A stretch of 64,000 nucleotides of DNA, taken from Takakia lepidozioides. Taxonomy: Eukaryota; Streptophyta; Takakiopsida; Takakiales; Takakiaceae. The notes beneath the pieces were generated by a model. The model was not told where the DNA came from. It made no database searches and saw nothing but the letters and a program-made list of their open reading frames with translations. The translations under genes were made by a program, and so were the position numbers. Shown here one piece after another: positions 42,901 to 53,027 of the stretch (positions within the stretch are counted from its first letter, which is position 1; each line of letters opens with the position of its first letter). The stretch is from positions 16,244,001-16,308,000 of the forward strand of contig CM060732.1 of NCBI GenBank assembly GCA_030704615.1. Direction: 5' to 3'.

Positions 42901-43415
42901 TGGTCGGCGCCGACCATACACTATAATGCCTTTGAAGTGGATGTGTTCACTGTCTTTAACTCTGTAAATTTCTACGAATTTCAATAATTCCATAAGGTCG
43001 GTGCCGACTTGGATTTCATTGACTGCCTCCATGCGGCACAATCCGCCACAACATGCGCCAATTTCTGTAGTCGGTGCCGACTACACCCTCACAATGCGGG
43101 AAATGGTTTTAATTTCATCCGAGTATCTTCCAATATTTCAAATCGAATGTGCACATTAAAGGAAATTTGAAGGTCGGGCCCGACTACAAACACATTTAAG
43201 CCAAAAAATCAATTGGAAGGCAAATTGGTGCGTTCGTAAGGAAGTCGGCAGCGACTACAGTGCATTAATGGAAAGCGCTTGTCGATTTAAGCAATAGTCG
43301 TTGCCGACTATTCTGTTTGCAAGCCAAAAGCCACATGAAATGAACATCTTTAGCGACCTTGGCAGATCTGTTGGTCGACTTCAACAAAAACTGGTATAGT
43401 CGCCAACGACTACTC
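42901..43415. repeat. Cluster of palindromes around GTCGGYGCCGAC
   Basis: At least seven sites occur: a perfect 16-mer TGGTCGGCGCCGACCA at 42901-42916; AGGTCGGTGCCGACTT near 42995; TGTAGTCGGTGCCGACTACA at 43066-43085; GTCGGGCCCGAC at 43173-43184; AGTCGGCAGCGACTACA near 43243; AATAGTCGTTGCCGACTATT at 43293-43312; and TATAGTCGCCAACGACTA near 43395. Spacing is irregular, about 50-105 bp. A further hairpin (CGTGGGTC/GACCCACG) lies at 43531-43560. They could be binding sites for a dimeric protein or decayed satellite units. Confidence 0.75.
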
Positions 43416-43599
43416 TGATTCGTCTTCCAATTCAATGTAAATCTGCCTGATCACATGACATCTTCCGCCCATGTCGCAAACGTGGGATCGACAACCAAGA
43501 AAGGTATGGGGGTGAGCACGCCCCCCGATGCGTGGGTCAGTTCTACGCATGCGACCCACGAAGTTGCAAAGACAGGTCCAGCAAGTGTAAACAAACCTG

Positions 43600-45290
43600 C
43601 TGACTAGCTCTATTGCGAAGTAGGGCGACTGCAGTGGACCTCGACAATGGACCGATGGTGTGGACCAACAGACTTACCGAATAGCGTTGAGTTCTGTTTC
43701 AGCATCGTCCACAATGAAGGCATTGGATCACCAGCTCGGCAAATCTGCGAGGAGTGAATCGCGCAAGGCTCTCATCCACGGAACCAGGTCTGTTGTCCGA
43801 TTCCTCGCGGATAGGATATAGGCAACTGATATACCATTCAACCACTTGTCGAAGACCATCAATGTGTACAATGGGAACTGTTGGAATGCACAATGTAAGA
43901 TGGTCAGAGCATGCAAATTCCGCTCAGTTCTGCACGAGAAGACTTCATAAGAGTGATGAGGTCTGCAGAGGTTCACAATGGGTCTGCCCCTTGGTCTTCC
44001 GCAACGTACACATGAAAACATACAGAAAGGGTCAGCACACCAAATTTTATGTGAATGTTGCATGGTACTATGCTATCATGCTCGTACAAGTCCATGGAAT
44101 CGTCCAAATAGTATCTTGTCATGATTTGTCCCAAAGGTCGCATCACATGCAACGATACGGTCATGTCCTAGTTCTAGCATTCGTCGTTTCTGCCACGGAG
44201 TCTGTATGCCAATAGTGAATGTCAAATCTCCATCAAAATGCTCGAATGTTGGCTCTAATTTCTCCTCTTGATAGAAAAAAACGGACGCAGGATTTTGGTC
44301 TCTCCACATGCGCACACTCTCCGCATCATCGGCGTGCTTTTTGAAGGTTTGCCACGCACGTTTCTCGGCAAGGTTGCGAACATCTTGCTCCAACAAGAAA
44401 TCATCGCGGGTCCATGCATCGCCCAAGCCGGTGTTGCTCATCACGTGCTCTTTATGCTCCATCATGATTTGGGCGACCGACAGGCCTCAGCACAAACACT
44501 CGACGACCCAGGCTTTCAATTCCTCGCTAATGTGTGGTGCATAGGCGTGGCGGGTGTTCCTGAACTCTGCGGACTTCCCATGCGAGGGTTTCCCTTGCGC
44601 ATCTGTATGCTCCATGTTGTTGTAGTACGTGAGGACACAGATGTCAGGGGTGAGATAGCATTGCTGGACCTTGAAACAGCATTGGCAACCACGCTTGTAA
44701 GACTCTCCATACTCCGACTTCTTTCTCCTTGGGCCTTTATGAGGGCAAGATGTTCCAGCACCCACAAGAGGTCCTCCACGCTTCTGTTTTGGATCCTCCA
44801 CTATTGCCTTGTTGGTACGCTTGTCATCAGGACCGTAACAGCATTGATACCTGGACAGAAAATTCTAAAATCGATATCCAACGACTTGAGGAAGCATAAA
44901 ATCAGAGAACTCGTGAAACAAAAAATGGCAACAGACATGCAATGAAACGTAAAGGATTGAGGATGATGCACACATAATACTGGACAGAAATGTGTTGGCT
45001 CTGGGTGCTTTTCGCGAGCCGGGTTCCACTTTAGAATGGACATTCACCCAAAACTGAGTGGGGTAGTCCTCCAAACTCTCCTCTCCCAGGACAAAGTCAC
45101 CAACTCTATCCCAAGGTATGCAGGCCTTTTCAACATTCACTCGCACACCCATAAACCCATATTGCGTCTCACTCTTCCAATGGAGATCCTTCCTGTTGAA
45201 GGGTCCTGGTTTTGCTGTTTGCAAACATTGTCGAAGAGGCCGTATAAGCGGGCTTTCCGTGATCAGTATATCATCGGGTTTTGCTTCCAC
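43600..45290 (-). CDS. Mutator-like (MULE) transposase, interrupted
   Basis: Minus strand. A first exon (about 45290-44930) begins EAKPDDILITESPL. A second exon follows the acceptor TTCTGTCCAG near 44857: a Cys-rich DNA-binding-like segment (KRGCQCCFKVQQCYLTPDIC ... HGKSAEFRNTRH), a TGA at about 44486, then the DDE-type core with HDRIVACDATFGTNHDK. After ~250 bp of unrelated frame come FPLYTLMVFDKWLNGISVAY, NRTTDLVPWMRAL and FIVDDAETELNAIR. The DATFGTN...FPLYTLMVFD...NG.PVA order is the signature of the MULE transposase domain. The C-terminal SWIM-type zinc finger is absent. The ~250-bp gap may be an unrecognised intron or an insertion. Confidence 0.75.
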
Positions 45291-45440
45291 GTCCGTGCCC
45301 TATACAGTACAAATGACACGCTTCTGAACATGCAAGAAACGCGCCACAGTACAGGACACGATCGACAACGTGCCAGGAGAACAGTGCGCACGTTCGCGGC
45401 TGCTGGCAAGTGGCAGGCGGCAGGGATAAAGGTTTGAATT

Positions 45441-45816
45441 GCAGCCCTAAAAATGGAGGGCTCGGATGGGTTATGGGAATAGACGGTGGCGATCCTGCGC
45501 CGTCAGCGGACTGGATGGCAGGGGACTGGCCAGCGGACTGGCGGGCAGACTGGCGGACTGGTAGACTGCTGGGCACCGGACTGGCGGGTAGACTGGCGGA
45601 CTGGCAGACTGGAGGGCAGCGGACTCATGGGCGGGGGACTGGCCGCGCGGTGGACGGGGGCGTGGGCGCGGTTGCTGCAGCCGCGTCCGCGGCTGGGCGA
45701 CCGTGCGCAGCGGCGGGCGGGGCGGGCGGGGTGCTGGGGAGCCGGGCGTCCGTGCGCGGGCCCACCGGCCACATCACACGTGCCCATTGAAGACCCTATT
45801 ATCTTAAAATGAGAGG
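45441..45816 (-). repeat. Right terminal inverted repeat of the MULE
   Basis: It is the reverse complement of the left arm, shorter because the CAGTCCGCTG minisatellite has fewer units, and it carries an extra GC-rich stretch (about 45665-45720). Outer end: TATTATCTTAAAATGAGAGG. The 11-bp repeat TATTTCCTCAC follows at 45818. Confidence 0.85.
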
Positions 45817-45828
45817 CTATTTCCTCAC

Positions 45829-48100
45829 CTCATCAATGATAGCCACGGCTTCCATCCCCTTTTTAAAAAAATAAAAAAAACTATTTCTCTTTTATAAAAC
45901 TGTATAAATAATCCTAGCACGAACTACTTGTAAAGTAGTAGCATGTTGCCATGTGAATTACTACTCGCTCAATTCTCCATCGTATGTAGGTAGGTAGTAG
46001 TTGTGAGGAAAGCTGGCACGGTTGTGGCTGCTGAAGCATACCCCCTTGGTACATAGGCCCTTAGGGTCCGGGGCAGACGAACCAGTGTAGGCACTAGGCA
46101 CAGATAGCGTATGACCTTGGGACTAGTAAAAACGACACACCACATCGGCGTGAACCAGACAACATATCCCTTGGAGACAAGTCAGATACACGGGGAAACA
46201 CAGGGAGAATAGGGAGAAAAGAGTGGGTAGTCCAAGCAAGTATCTAACAACATCCTGTCCGCGGGAGGCGGATTCTGTATCTCGAACCGATTGGGTTCCT
46301 TACCTGGGTTTACTCACGTGGATTTCAGAAATAGCAGTTTTGGTGCAACTAGGGAAGAGTTTCTACACAGGGAGAGAGTACTCGTGAATAAACTGATGTT
46401 AGCTAGGAAATCGATTTAGAACGGGGTGGAGTGGATGTGCACAGGCTGAGCTTAACGAGGCGTGAAAAAGGATGAGTGAAAAATTTGGAGGTCAGGTCGA
46501 CATAAAAGGAGCTTCTCGGGATTGAACTTCCGGAGGTAAATCTTTGAGCACAAACTTCATAGGTAAAGAGTCAAAAGTCAAATAACTGTGTCCTAAGATT
46601 TTAGAGCTTGAGAGAGAATCAGAGAGAACTGAGAAATCAGGTGTTGCGGAGGTAGACGTGTTGCATGATATGCTAGAAATTAGTGTACATGCAGACTAGA
46701 AAATTAGCAGGAGCTCAGAATGGGTTAATGGCGTAGATGCTGCTGGACCATCTCTATGGAGAACTGGGACCTTTCTGTAAAACTCAGACTACATATGAGC
46801 CGCGATGATTTTAGTAGGATCAAAAAATCGTCCCATCGTGTTGGCTGTCAACGACCTCATTCTATAGGTGAATTTAGTTCCGCGGCATTTCTCTTGTTCT
46901 ATGTGCAATGGAAATATCAGCTACCTTACTAAGTAGTTCAGGGATGCAGGCAACTCCATGTAGTCTTGTGGCATGAGATGTGAGTGCATATTTTTGCAGT
47001 TGTTAGAGTGGAACAAACTGGAAGAGTGGTATCTTTTCTATAGCTCCTAAGTGGGATGCTGAAAAATGTGTAATCTATATTCAAGGTGGCATGAAATGTG
47101 AGTTCAGGTCTTGTAAACAAGTTTTAGCAGGATGCTTCAGATGCCTCGCGAAACACAGATGTTAAGGATGACCCCAACATAGCTGTTGGGAATGACTTTC
47201 ATTCACTATGTCAGAGTTAGTGAAGGATTTGGATCTGGAGCTAGAAGCTATGCAAAGAGTGAGATTTTCAGTGAAGGAGTTAGAGCTAGAAGTGCAGCAC
47301 GGAGGTCTGAAAGGAAATAATGTATCCTATGGATGCCATGAGTTGGTTCCAGGGGAAGCCTTCATGATACAAAAGCCTTATTCCCAGGTGACACTCACTC
47401 ATCAAGCATGATGCAACCTGATGATCCCTGTAGTTGCAACAGATTGCAGGAGTAAGACCTGATGGTCTGATTTTCCATCAGTATGTGTGATTAAGACAAG
47501 TGAGCCAAGCTCTCCTATGATTGGAACTCTCTCACTCGGTAAACCCCTCCCTGTTCTGGACTTGCCATGGGCTGCATACTTGTTTCGTTTATGCATCTCT
47601 TCAAGGCCCTAGCGTGCTATAGTTTGTATCTATCTATTAGTTACTTGTTCTGGAGTGAAGCCAACCAAAACCAGTTTCTATGTTCTGTTTTAATTTTTTT
47701 TTCTAATTCTTAAAGCCCATTTGGAAATGAACAGGCACTGTGCGATACACTTGGTTCTCTCAGTGGTTTTGTGAGTGTCAGTGTGTCTGAGTGAGGGACG
47801 GATAGACCATGCAATTGTGTGGCCCAGGTGTGGTATAGCCTTCCATGTCTTTCTGCTGCATGCCTCCTTCAAATGGCAAGATGACAGAGGTTTGCCGAAG
47901 TGGTTTCTGCACATAACTGAGGCATAGACATATGGCTTGGTTTGTGGGCTAAGCTCCTGCGAGTGTTTCTCTCACCCCTTCAGTGTTGTCTGGCTCAAAG
48001 CTATTGGGCTGCCAAAGCGCATGTGCATGCAAACCCCCCTTGCAGCCTAGACTCCCATGATTTGAGGCCACAAGGCAGATTAAGGCACATCCGAGACAAT
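45829..48100. other. Long spacer, no supported gene
   Basis: A/T-rich near 45860-45920, otherwise unremarkable. One plus-strand open frame with a real ATG (47208-47411, MSELVKDLDLELEAMQRVRF) followed by a CAG/GTGACA donor could be an upstream exon of the Agenet gene. No homology supports it. T runs at about 47690-47702. Confidence 0.35.
47208..47411 (+). CDS. Possible small exon or spurious frame
   Basis: ATG-initiated and 67 codons, rich in Leu/Glu, with a potential splice donor (CCCAG/GTGACA) near the end. It is on the same strand as the Agenet gene that starts to be recognisable near 53 kb, so it might be a 5' exon. No domain is seen. Confidence 0.2.
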   Translation: MSELVKDLDLELEAMQRVRFSVKELELEVQHGGLKGNNVSYGCHELVPGEAFMIQKPYSQVTLTHQA

Positions 48101-48114
48101 GAGAGAGATTGTAC

Positions 48115-48885
48115 TCATAAGACGTTGTTTGCCGTAGCCTTGTGGCCATTGACCCCGCGCCCAGTTTGAGCGGGAACAAAAGGGACAGAACCTACCTCTG
48201 TCAGGGGCTGACGTTGGTAGTAAGACTTACCTCCATATAAAGAATTAATCCGGGTTTTCCAGATATCCTCTAGAAATCCCTTCACACAAGCATCAATCTG
48301 CTGTGTGTGATTTGCCCAAAAACTAGGCCTCAGGAGGGCCTGGGCTTTTGGCTCAGCCTCGAGACTTTCAAAGTTGGTAAACAGGGGTACAGGCACAATT
48401 CCCTTAATAGATTTGAAGAGAGCGTCTCTTTGGTGAGAGAACCCCGGACAGTGTATCAGAAAATGAATACTGTCTTCAGATTGCCCACACAACGGGCAAT
48501 TGCACTCTCCCTTTCCTCTCTGCTTCTGTTTGCTGTTCAAAGGTAGGCTTCCTGCCCTGAGTTTAAATTTCAGTCTAGTGCCGAGAGTGGGTAGACCCTT
48601 GAGGTCATCCAAGATGTCCTCCCCCATGTCACAGACTGGAAACAAGTTCAGGGAAGTTTTCTGCCTAACTTCATTTTCATCAGACAATCTCATGGCAACA
48701 GACATGGCTGAGGACACTACAGCCTCTAAGTCAGATTTATCCAGCAGGGTCAAGACTTGCGGATCCAGGTCCAGGTCCTTGAGGATCTCTTCTACTCTCT
48801 TCTGCCAGGACTTAGCCTGTTTGACAGGGCGGTCCTGTTTCCAAGATATAGAGTCGATTAACTTAGGATATCTGGTGTTGGGCAT
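48115..48885 (-). CDS. LINE copy 1: C-terminal region with CCHC-type zinc motif
   Basis: 256 codons in frame with the reverse transcriptase, separated only by a TGA (48930-48928). Copy 3 has CGA at that TGA position, followed by its own TGA at the next codon, which suggests that the ancestor had two CGA codons. It contains NCPLCGQSEDSIHFLIHCPG, a C-x2-C...H...C zinc motif common at the end of plant LINE proteins. It is nearly identical to 59096-59866. Confidence 0.8.
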   Translation of the reverse strand: MPNTRYPKLIDSISWKQDRPVKQAKSWQKRVEEILKDLDLDPQVLTLLDKSDLEAVVSSAMSVAMRLSDENEVRQKTSLNLFPVCDMGEDILDDLKGLPTLGTRLKFKLRAGSLPLNSKQKQRGKGECNCPLCGQSEDSIHFLIHCPGFSHQRDALFKSIKGIVPVPLFTNFESLEAEPKAQALLRPSFWANHTQQIDACVKGFLEDIWKTRINSLYGGKSYYQRQPLTEVGSVPFVPAQTGRGVNGHKATANNVL

Positions 48886-48927
48886 ATGTTGCAGCTGACC
48901 CCACCATCTGACCTTGAATTCATCTCG

Positions 48928-51483
48928 TCAGGAGCTTAAGGACGGAACGCCAAACTCACCCCGAACAGCCACATTGGCTGTTTTGGAGCATGCTGACATA
49001 CACTCCTTAAGCACCCCCACTTGAATGGATTCTAGAGACTTAGCCTGGTTGGAGTTATCAACCCATATAGCAGATCCGTACTCCAAGGCAGGTCTAATAA
49101 CGCGACAAAGCATGGTTTTCTTAACCTCAGAGTTGACCCCTCTGCAGTGGAAAAATTTAGTGAGCCCCAGAGCTTTGCCCTTGCCAGTTTGAACAACTTT
49201 CCGGATATGTGCATCCCAATTACAATTGGAGGAGAACTCAACGCCCAGGTAAGTGTAGGAAGGGAGGACCGGGATCTCTTGGCTACCCCACTGCCACTTA
49301 AGATCACTTCCTCCCTCTCCTCTGTCGTTGAATGCTACCACTGCACATTTGCTGACATTAGCCTCTAGCCCCCAAAGATCAAAGTATCTCTTCGCGCAAT
49401 CAATCAACTCCTGGAGATTGGTTGGAGTCTCCCCTATGCCTGCAAAGTCATCCGCAAACATAAGGGCTGGTATGGTGGTATCACCCACCCTTAACCCAAA
49501 TCCCTCACTTTCCACATCCTCGAGGAGTTGATTGATGAAAACATTGAAGAGCAGAGGGGAGAGAGTACATCCTTGAGCTACACCTTGGTCTATGTCAAAG
49601 AAGTTGGACTTCTGTCCGTTAACAGTTACACAGCTTTTGGTGTGAGCATACAAGTTGTGGACAACTCTCCACATCTTTCCCTTGATCCCATAAGACCAGA
49701 GGCGGAACCATAGGCCATCTCTCCACACTGTGTCATAAGCCTTTTTGACATCCAGGAAAAAGACATAAGTGGGTTTCCCTTCTTTTTTCCTTCCCTGGAT
49801 AATCTGGCTTAGAGTGAAGATATGATCCACACAGCCCCTGTTTCGCCGAAAGCCAGCTTGGCCTTCGTGGAAACAACCTCTAGACTCCAGATCAACCTCG
49901 AGACGAGTACTTATAACTCTGCAGAATGTCTTGCCAACAGCATTGAGGAGCGTGATGCCACGGTAGTTCCCCGGTTCTTCTCTGTCACCCTTCCTGTATA
50001 GATTGACAATGACCCCCTGTCGCCAGCGAAAGGGGATCATTTCAGTCTTCCAGATAAGGTTAAAGAGGAGAACTAGGGCCTCTATCATGGGATCGCCACC
50101 GTGCTTGATAAGCTTGTTGACAATACCATCAGGTCCACCAGCTTTATATCCATTTAAATGTTCAATTCCTTCCACAATCTCAGAAGAACTAATGGGAGCA
50201 TTATAAGCCATTGAAATATACTCCAGTTCATCAGGGCTGTTTTGAATCATAGGAACAGTTTTTCCAAGTGTGTCCCTCCATTCAGCAGAAGACCCCTCAC
50301 TGTTAGACCTAGAAGTTCTGCCAAGGATACTGTAGTGAGTTTCAAAGGTTTTGACAATGTCAACCGATGAAGTCACCACTGCACCTTTAGTAGTCTTCAG
50401 CGCTTGTACTTGCTGACCGTTTTTCGGCTTGTACAAACGTTGAAGGGCCAACCAAAATTTCTTGTCATTACCACCATGGTGGTTTGAGTTTATTTCACTG
50501 TATAACTTGTCCCAGTATAATTTCTTCTGAGACCTAACAAGCTGATTGATATCTTTACGGAGCTGGTAGTACCTCGCCCACAATTCTCTGTTGGTTTCCA
50601 AATTGCAGCACTCTTTATAGAGGGCTCGTCTCTCAGCTATCTTGAGTTTAATCTCATTAGTCCACCAATTAACTGCTCTACCGCAGACAATTAGTTTCCT
50701 CCCAATGATCTTGTCAGCCACGGAGGAAACGAAACTCTCCCAAGAGTCCACTGCTCTTTCGACTTCATTTCTTGCGTTAACAGAGCGTGACTGAAGTTCT
50801 TGGAGCGATTGGACAAAATGAGGGAGAGCCTCTTGCAAGGCCTGGACGTACTCAGCCTTGACCTCCTCATTGTGGAATTTTTCTATGCGCCACTTCCGAA
50901 TCGAACGTTTCACAGATCTCTTGGTGGTGGGAAAACACCTTTTGATCTCAGTCCAAACCAGGAAGTGGTCAGAGGTACCAATATCAGTTCTGTTGATCAA
51001 CACATTGGCACACTGGGGGAACAAAATTTTGTCCATTATGATATAGTCCACAATGGAACGTTCCCCAGTTTGGGGTTTCTCACGAGTCCACTGCACTTGG
51101 TCACCTCTTGTCCTGTTATTCAAGGTCAAAAGCTGAAGCTCTTCTAGACAGTTAATTAACCGTCTGCCATTAGAATTCAGCTCGTCCTCACCAAAAGGTC
51201 CAATGATATCGTCCTGATGGATCCCTTTGCCCACCCGGGCATTGAAGTCCCCCAATAGTACCACCTGACCTTTGGCAAGGAACGAAGCACAGTCCAGCTT
51301 TACATCTTCGAAGGCCTTGTCTGCGTCAGCACTAAGGGTCCCCTCTGTGGGCATGTAAACACAACCAACAAAGAGGTCCTTTGTACTCATGCCGCCCTTC
51401 AAATTCAGTTTTAGCCAGATACTATGCTCGTACCTCAAACCCTTGTTGATAATTTCACAATTGTTCTGTGGGCATGTAAACAA
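48928..51483 (-). CDS. LINE copy 1: endonuclease/reverse transcriptase
   Basis: 851 codons. Endonuclease motifs: LLGDFNARVG (about residues 77-86) and TSDHFLVW (about 170-177). Reverse transcriptase motifs: GYKAGGPDGIVNKLI, GNYRGITLLNAVGKTF, QAGFRRNRGC, FFLDVKKAYDTVW, GVAQGCTLSPLLFNVF and the catalytic FADD (about 676-679, ALMFADDFAG). It nicks target DNA and copies its RNA in place. The endonuclease N-terminus lies upstream in another frame. This is the longest intact frame in the window, so the insertion is young. Confidence 0.9.
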   Translation of the reverse strand: MFTCPQNNCEIINKGLRYEHSIWLKLNLKGGMSTKDLFVGCVYMPTEGTLSADADKAFEDVKLDCASFLAKGQVVLLGDFNARVGKGIHQDDIIGPFGEDELNSNGRRLINCLEELQLLTLNNRTRGDQVQWTREKPQTGERSIVDYIIMDKILFPQCANVLINRTDIGTSDHFLVWTEIKRCFPTTKRSVKRSIRKWRIEKFHNEEVKAEYVQALQEALPHFVQSLQELQSRSVNARNEVERAVDSWESFVSSVADKIIGRKLIVCGRAVNWWTNEIKLKIAERRALYKECCNLETNRELWARYYQLRKDINQLVRSQKKLYWDKLYSEINSNHHGGNDKKFWLALQRLYKPKNGQQVQALKTTKGAVVTSSVDIVKTFETHYSILGRTSRSNSEGSSAEWRDTLGKTVPMIQNSPDELEYISMAYNAPISSSEIVEGIEHLNGYKAGGPDGIVNKLIKHGGDPMIEALVLLFNLIWKTEMIPFRWRQGVIVNLYRKGDREEPGNYRGITLLNAVGKTFCRVISTRLEVDLESRGCFHEGQAGFRRNRGCVDHIFTLSQIIQGRKKEGKPTYVFFLDVKKAYDTVWRDGLWFRLWSYGIKGKMWRVVHNLYAHTKSCVTVNGQKSNFFDIDQGVAQGCTLSPLLFNVFINQLLEDVESEGFGLRVGDTTIPALMFADDFAGIGETPTNLQELIDCAKRYFDLWGLEANVSKCAVVAFNDRGEGGSDLKWQWGSQEIPVLPSYTYLGVEFSSNCNWDAHIRKVVQTGKGKALGLTKFFHCRGVNSEVKKTMLCRVIRPALEYGSAIWVDNSNQAKSLESIQVGVLKECMSACSKTANVAVRGEFGVPSLSS

Positions 51484-51590
51484 CCGACAAAGAGGTCCTT
51501 CCTACTCACGCCGCCCTTCAATTTCAGTTTCATCCAGATACTGTGCTCATACCGCAAATCCTTGTTGATAATTTCACAACTGTCACACAA
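51350..51590 (-). repeat. 120-bp tandem duplication in the LINE endonuclease
   Basis: GGGCATGTAAAC ... AAAGAGGTCCTT appears at 51351 and again at 51471. Each copy encodes CEIINK(G/D)LRYEHSIW(L/M)KL. The length is a multiple of three. Only one copy is expected in the domain. Confidence 0.75.
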
Positions 51591-51955
51591 GAAATCTCGG
51601 ACAAAGAAGCCAACACCTTTTTGACCACAATTGGCAGAGGCCACCTTAAGCCCACACATCTTACCAAACCACGTATAACCGTTGACATCTCCAACCAGTT
51701 TGTCTGAAGTTTCCCATGTCTCTTGCCCTGCACAGGTATGAATACCATTTGCCTGAAGAACTTATCCCACTTCAAATTGTTTCCTAGCCCCGAGTAGTTG
51801 AAAGTGCCCAGCCGCAAGCCAGCCTTTTGCATATGGAGTGTTTGCCGTCTAGGTGGCCTATGATTGCTCCTGGACGACCAACCGATCTGCAAAGGGGGGT
51901 CAATTACCACGTGTGTAGATTTTGATCGTCTTGTGTAAACTTTGAGGATTGGCAA
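51530..51955 (-). pseudogene. LINE copy 1: endonuclease N-terminal segment
   Basis: The frame starts upstream and reads GLRLGTFNYSGLGNNLKWDK, the usual opening of the endonuclease domain. It then loses frame: GQKGVGFFVRDFL appears in the neighbouring frame. At least one shift separates it from the main frame. Confidence 0.6.
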
Positions 51956-52000
51956 ACTGTTCAGAGTACCATATCCTTAAGTCACTCGACGCTCAGACTC

Positions 52001-53027
52001 AGCACACATAGGGCAGCTAGCCTGTCTGGCTGCTTGGTATCAAGTATCAACCTCATCAAGGGCTTCAATCTGGTTAGAAACTTTCAAGTTGAAGTCCGCA
52101 CCGTTGGCTGTCTTCCTAGAGGGCCTCGTTGAATCACCAATGTCTAGAGTACCTCTTGAATCTAGTCTCGGGATGGAGCCATTAGCCACATAATCCAAGC
52201 CTAAGCTGGAGCAGGAGTTCTAAAGGACACATCGTCCATCCTGGGATTCACTTCAAAAAACTACACATGAAGCCCTAGATTTGGCATATGTAAGGAATGA
52301 CCCTCAGGGGAATCAGGGTGATTCCCGTGTAGACAAATTCTAAAGAGGGAGAGGCCCCAAACTCTCCAACAAATCCAATGTACTACCTTACCCAAAGCAG
52401 AGTGCTTCAGGTCAAAACAAACAAAGACATGAGGTCAGAAGGCCAGCGTTAGTCAGAGACCTTTATCTACTCCCATATCAAGTCCACCCAATGGCAATAG
52501 GCTTCCTAGAGGGCAGAGAGAGAGAGAGAGAGCTCTCACTGAGCAATCCCAATGACACTCAGTCACAACTATCTTTAGGCTGGCTCAAAATTTCTTGATC
52601 TTGCACAGTTGACAACAAGTGAGGAATAAGTTCAGAGTGCTGGTTTAAGGGCTGACATTGCACCATACTGGAACATCATGTTGATAGCATCACTGCTTCT
52701 GTAGCCTTCCTGAACAGAGAATTCAGACCGAATTTTACTGCCATTTGAATTTGTACATTAGGGCTATGTGGGAGAGGGGAGATGGGGAGAGGTTTTATTT
52801 CAGGGGGTGTGGGGGGAGGGACGGCGTTGATGTAGGCGGAGACTGTAGTACACAAAGTGAGAGAGTTCCAATCTTAAGAATCGAGTTGGATTTTAGACTC
52901 TGCTCTTCCCTCCCATGTTTCTCAAGGCCTTATAGTTCTCATATGAAGACTGTCTTTGTGGGTTTTCAGACATACACTGTTTTCAACATGGCGGATTGAT
53001 GTGAGTGTCTTCTGTATCCTTTGACAG
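52001..53027. other. Intron or spacer upstream of the Agenet-gene exons
   Basis: A (GA)n microsatellite at 52519-52535 is on the strand where the LINE would see (TC)n. No domain is seen in the open frames. TTTGACAG at 53020-53027 looks like a splice acceptor. Confidence 0.4.

Larger units (their letters stand above)
35569..45816. mobile_element. Candidate Mutator-like element with long TIRs, transposase and accessory gene
   Basis: The inverted arms 35569-36046 and 45441-45816 match closely outside an internal minisatellite. An 11-bp direct repeat flanks them. Inside, a MULE transposase reads leftward (45290-43600) and the zinc-finger/QQT/SIM gene reads rightward (37890-42293), so the two converge. 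This recalls the two convergent genes of maize MuDR. The transposase has stops and an apparent insertion, and the accessory gene has a stop and 1-nt shifts, so this copy is probably inactive. The alternative is a chance pair of inverted minisatellites around unrelated genes, but the duplication and the transposase argue against that. Confidence 0.7.
48100..52000 (-). mobile_element. LINE (non-LTR retrotransposon), copy 1
   Basis: Minus strand. Endonuclease pieces begin near 51830 (GLRLGTFNYSGLGNN). The main frame 51483-48928 and a second frame 48885-48115 carry endonuclease, reverse transcriptase and a C-terminal zinc knuckle. The 3' end reads GGCTACGGCAAACAACGTCT, then TATGAGTACAATCTCTCTC, at about 48100-48140, next to genomic sequence. 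A (GA)n tract at 52519-52535 lies beyond the 5' side. No separate ORF1 is seen. Damage is limited to stops, a shift in the endonuclease, and a 120-bp duplication near the 5' end. Confidence 0.85.

Noticed and set aside
52745-52999. Plus-strand open frame before the Agenet exons
   Set aside because: It has no family resemblance, is Arg/Gly-rich by composition and lies before a good splice acceptor, so it is more likely intron.
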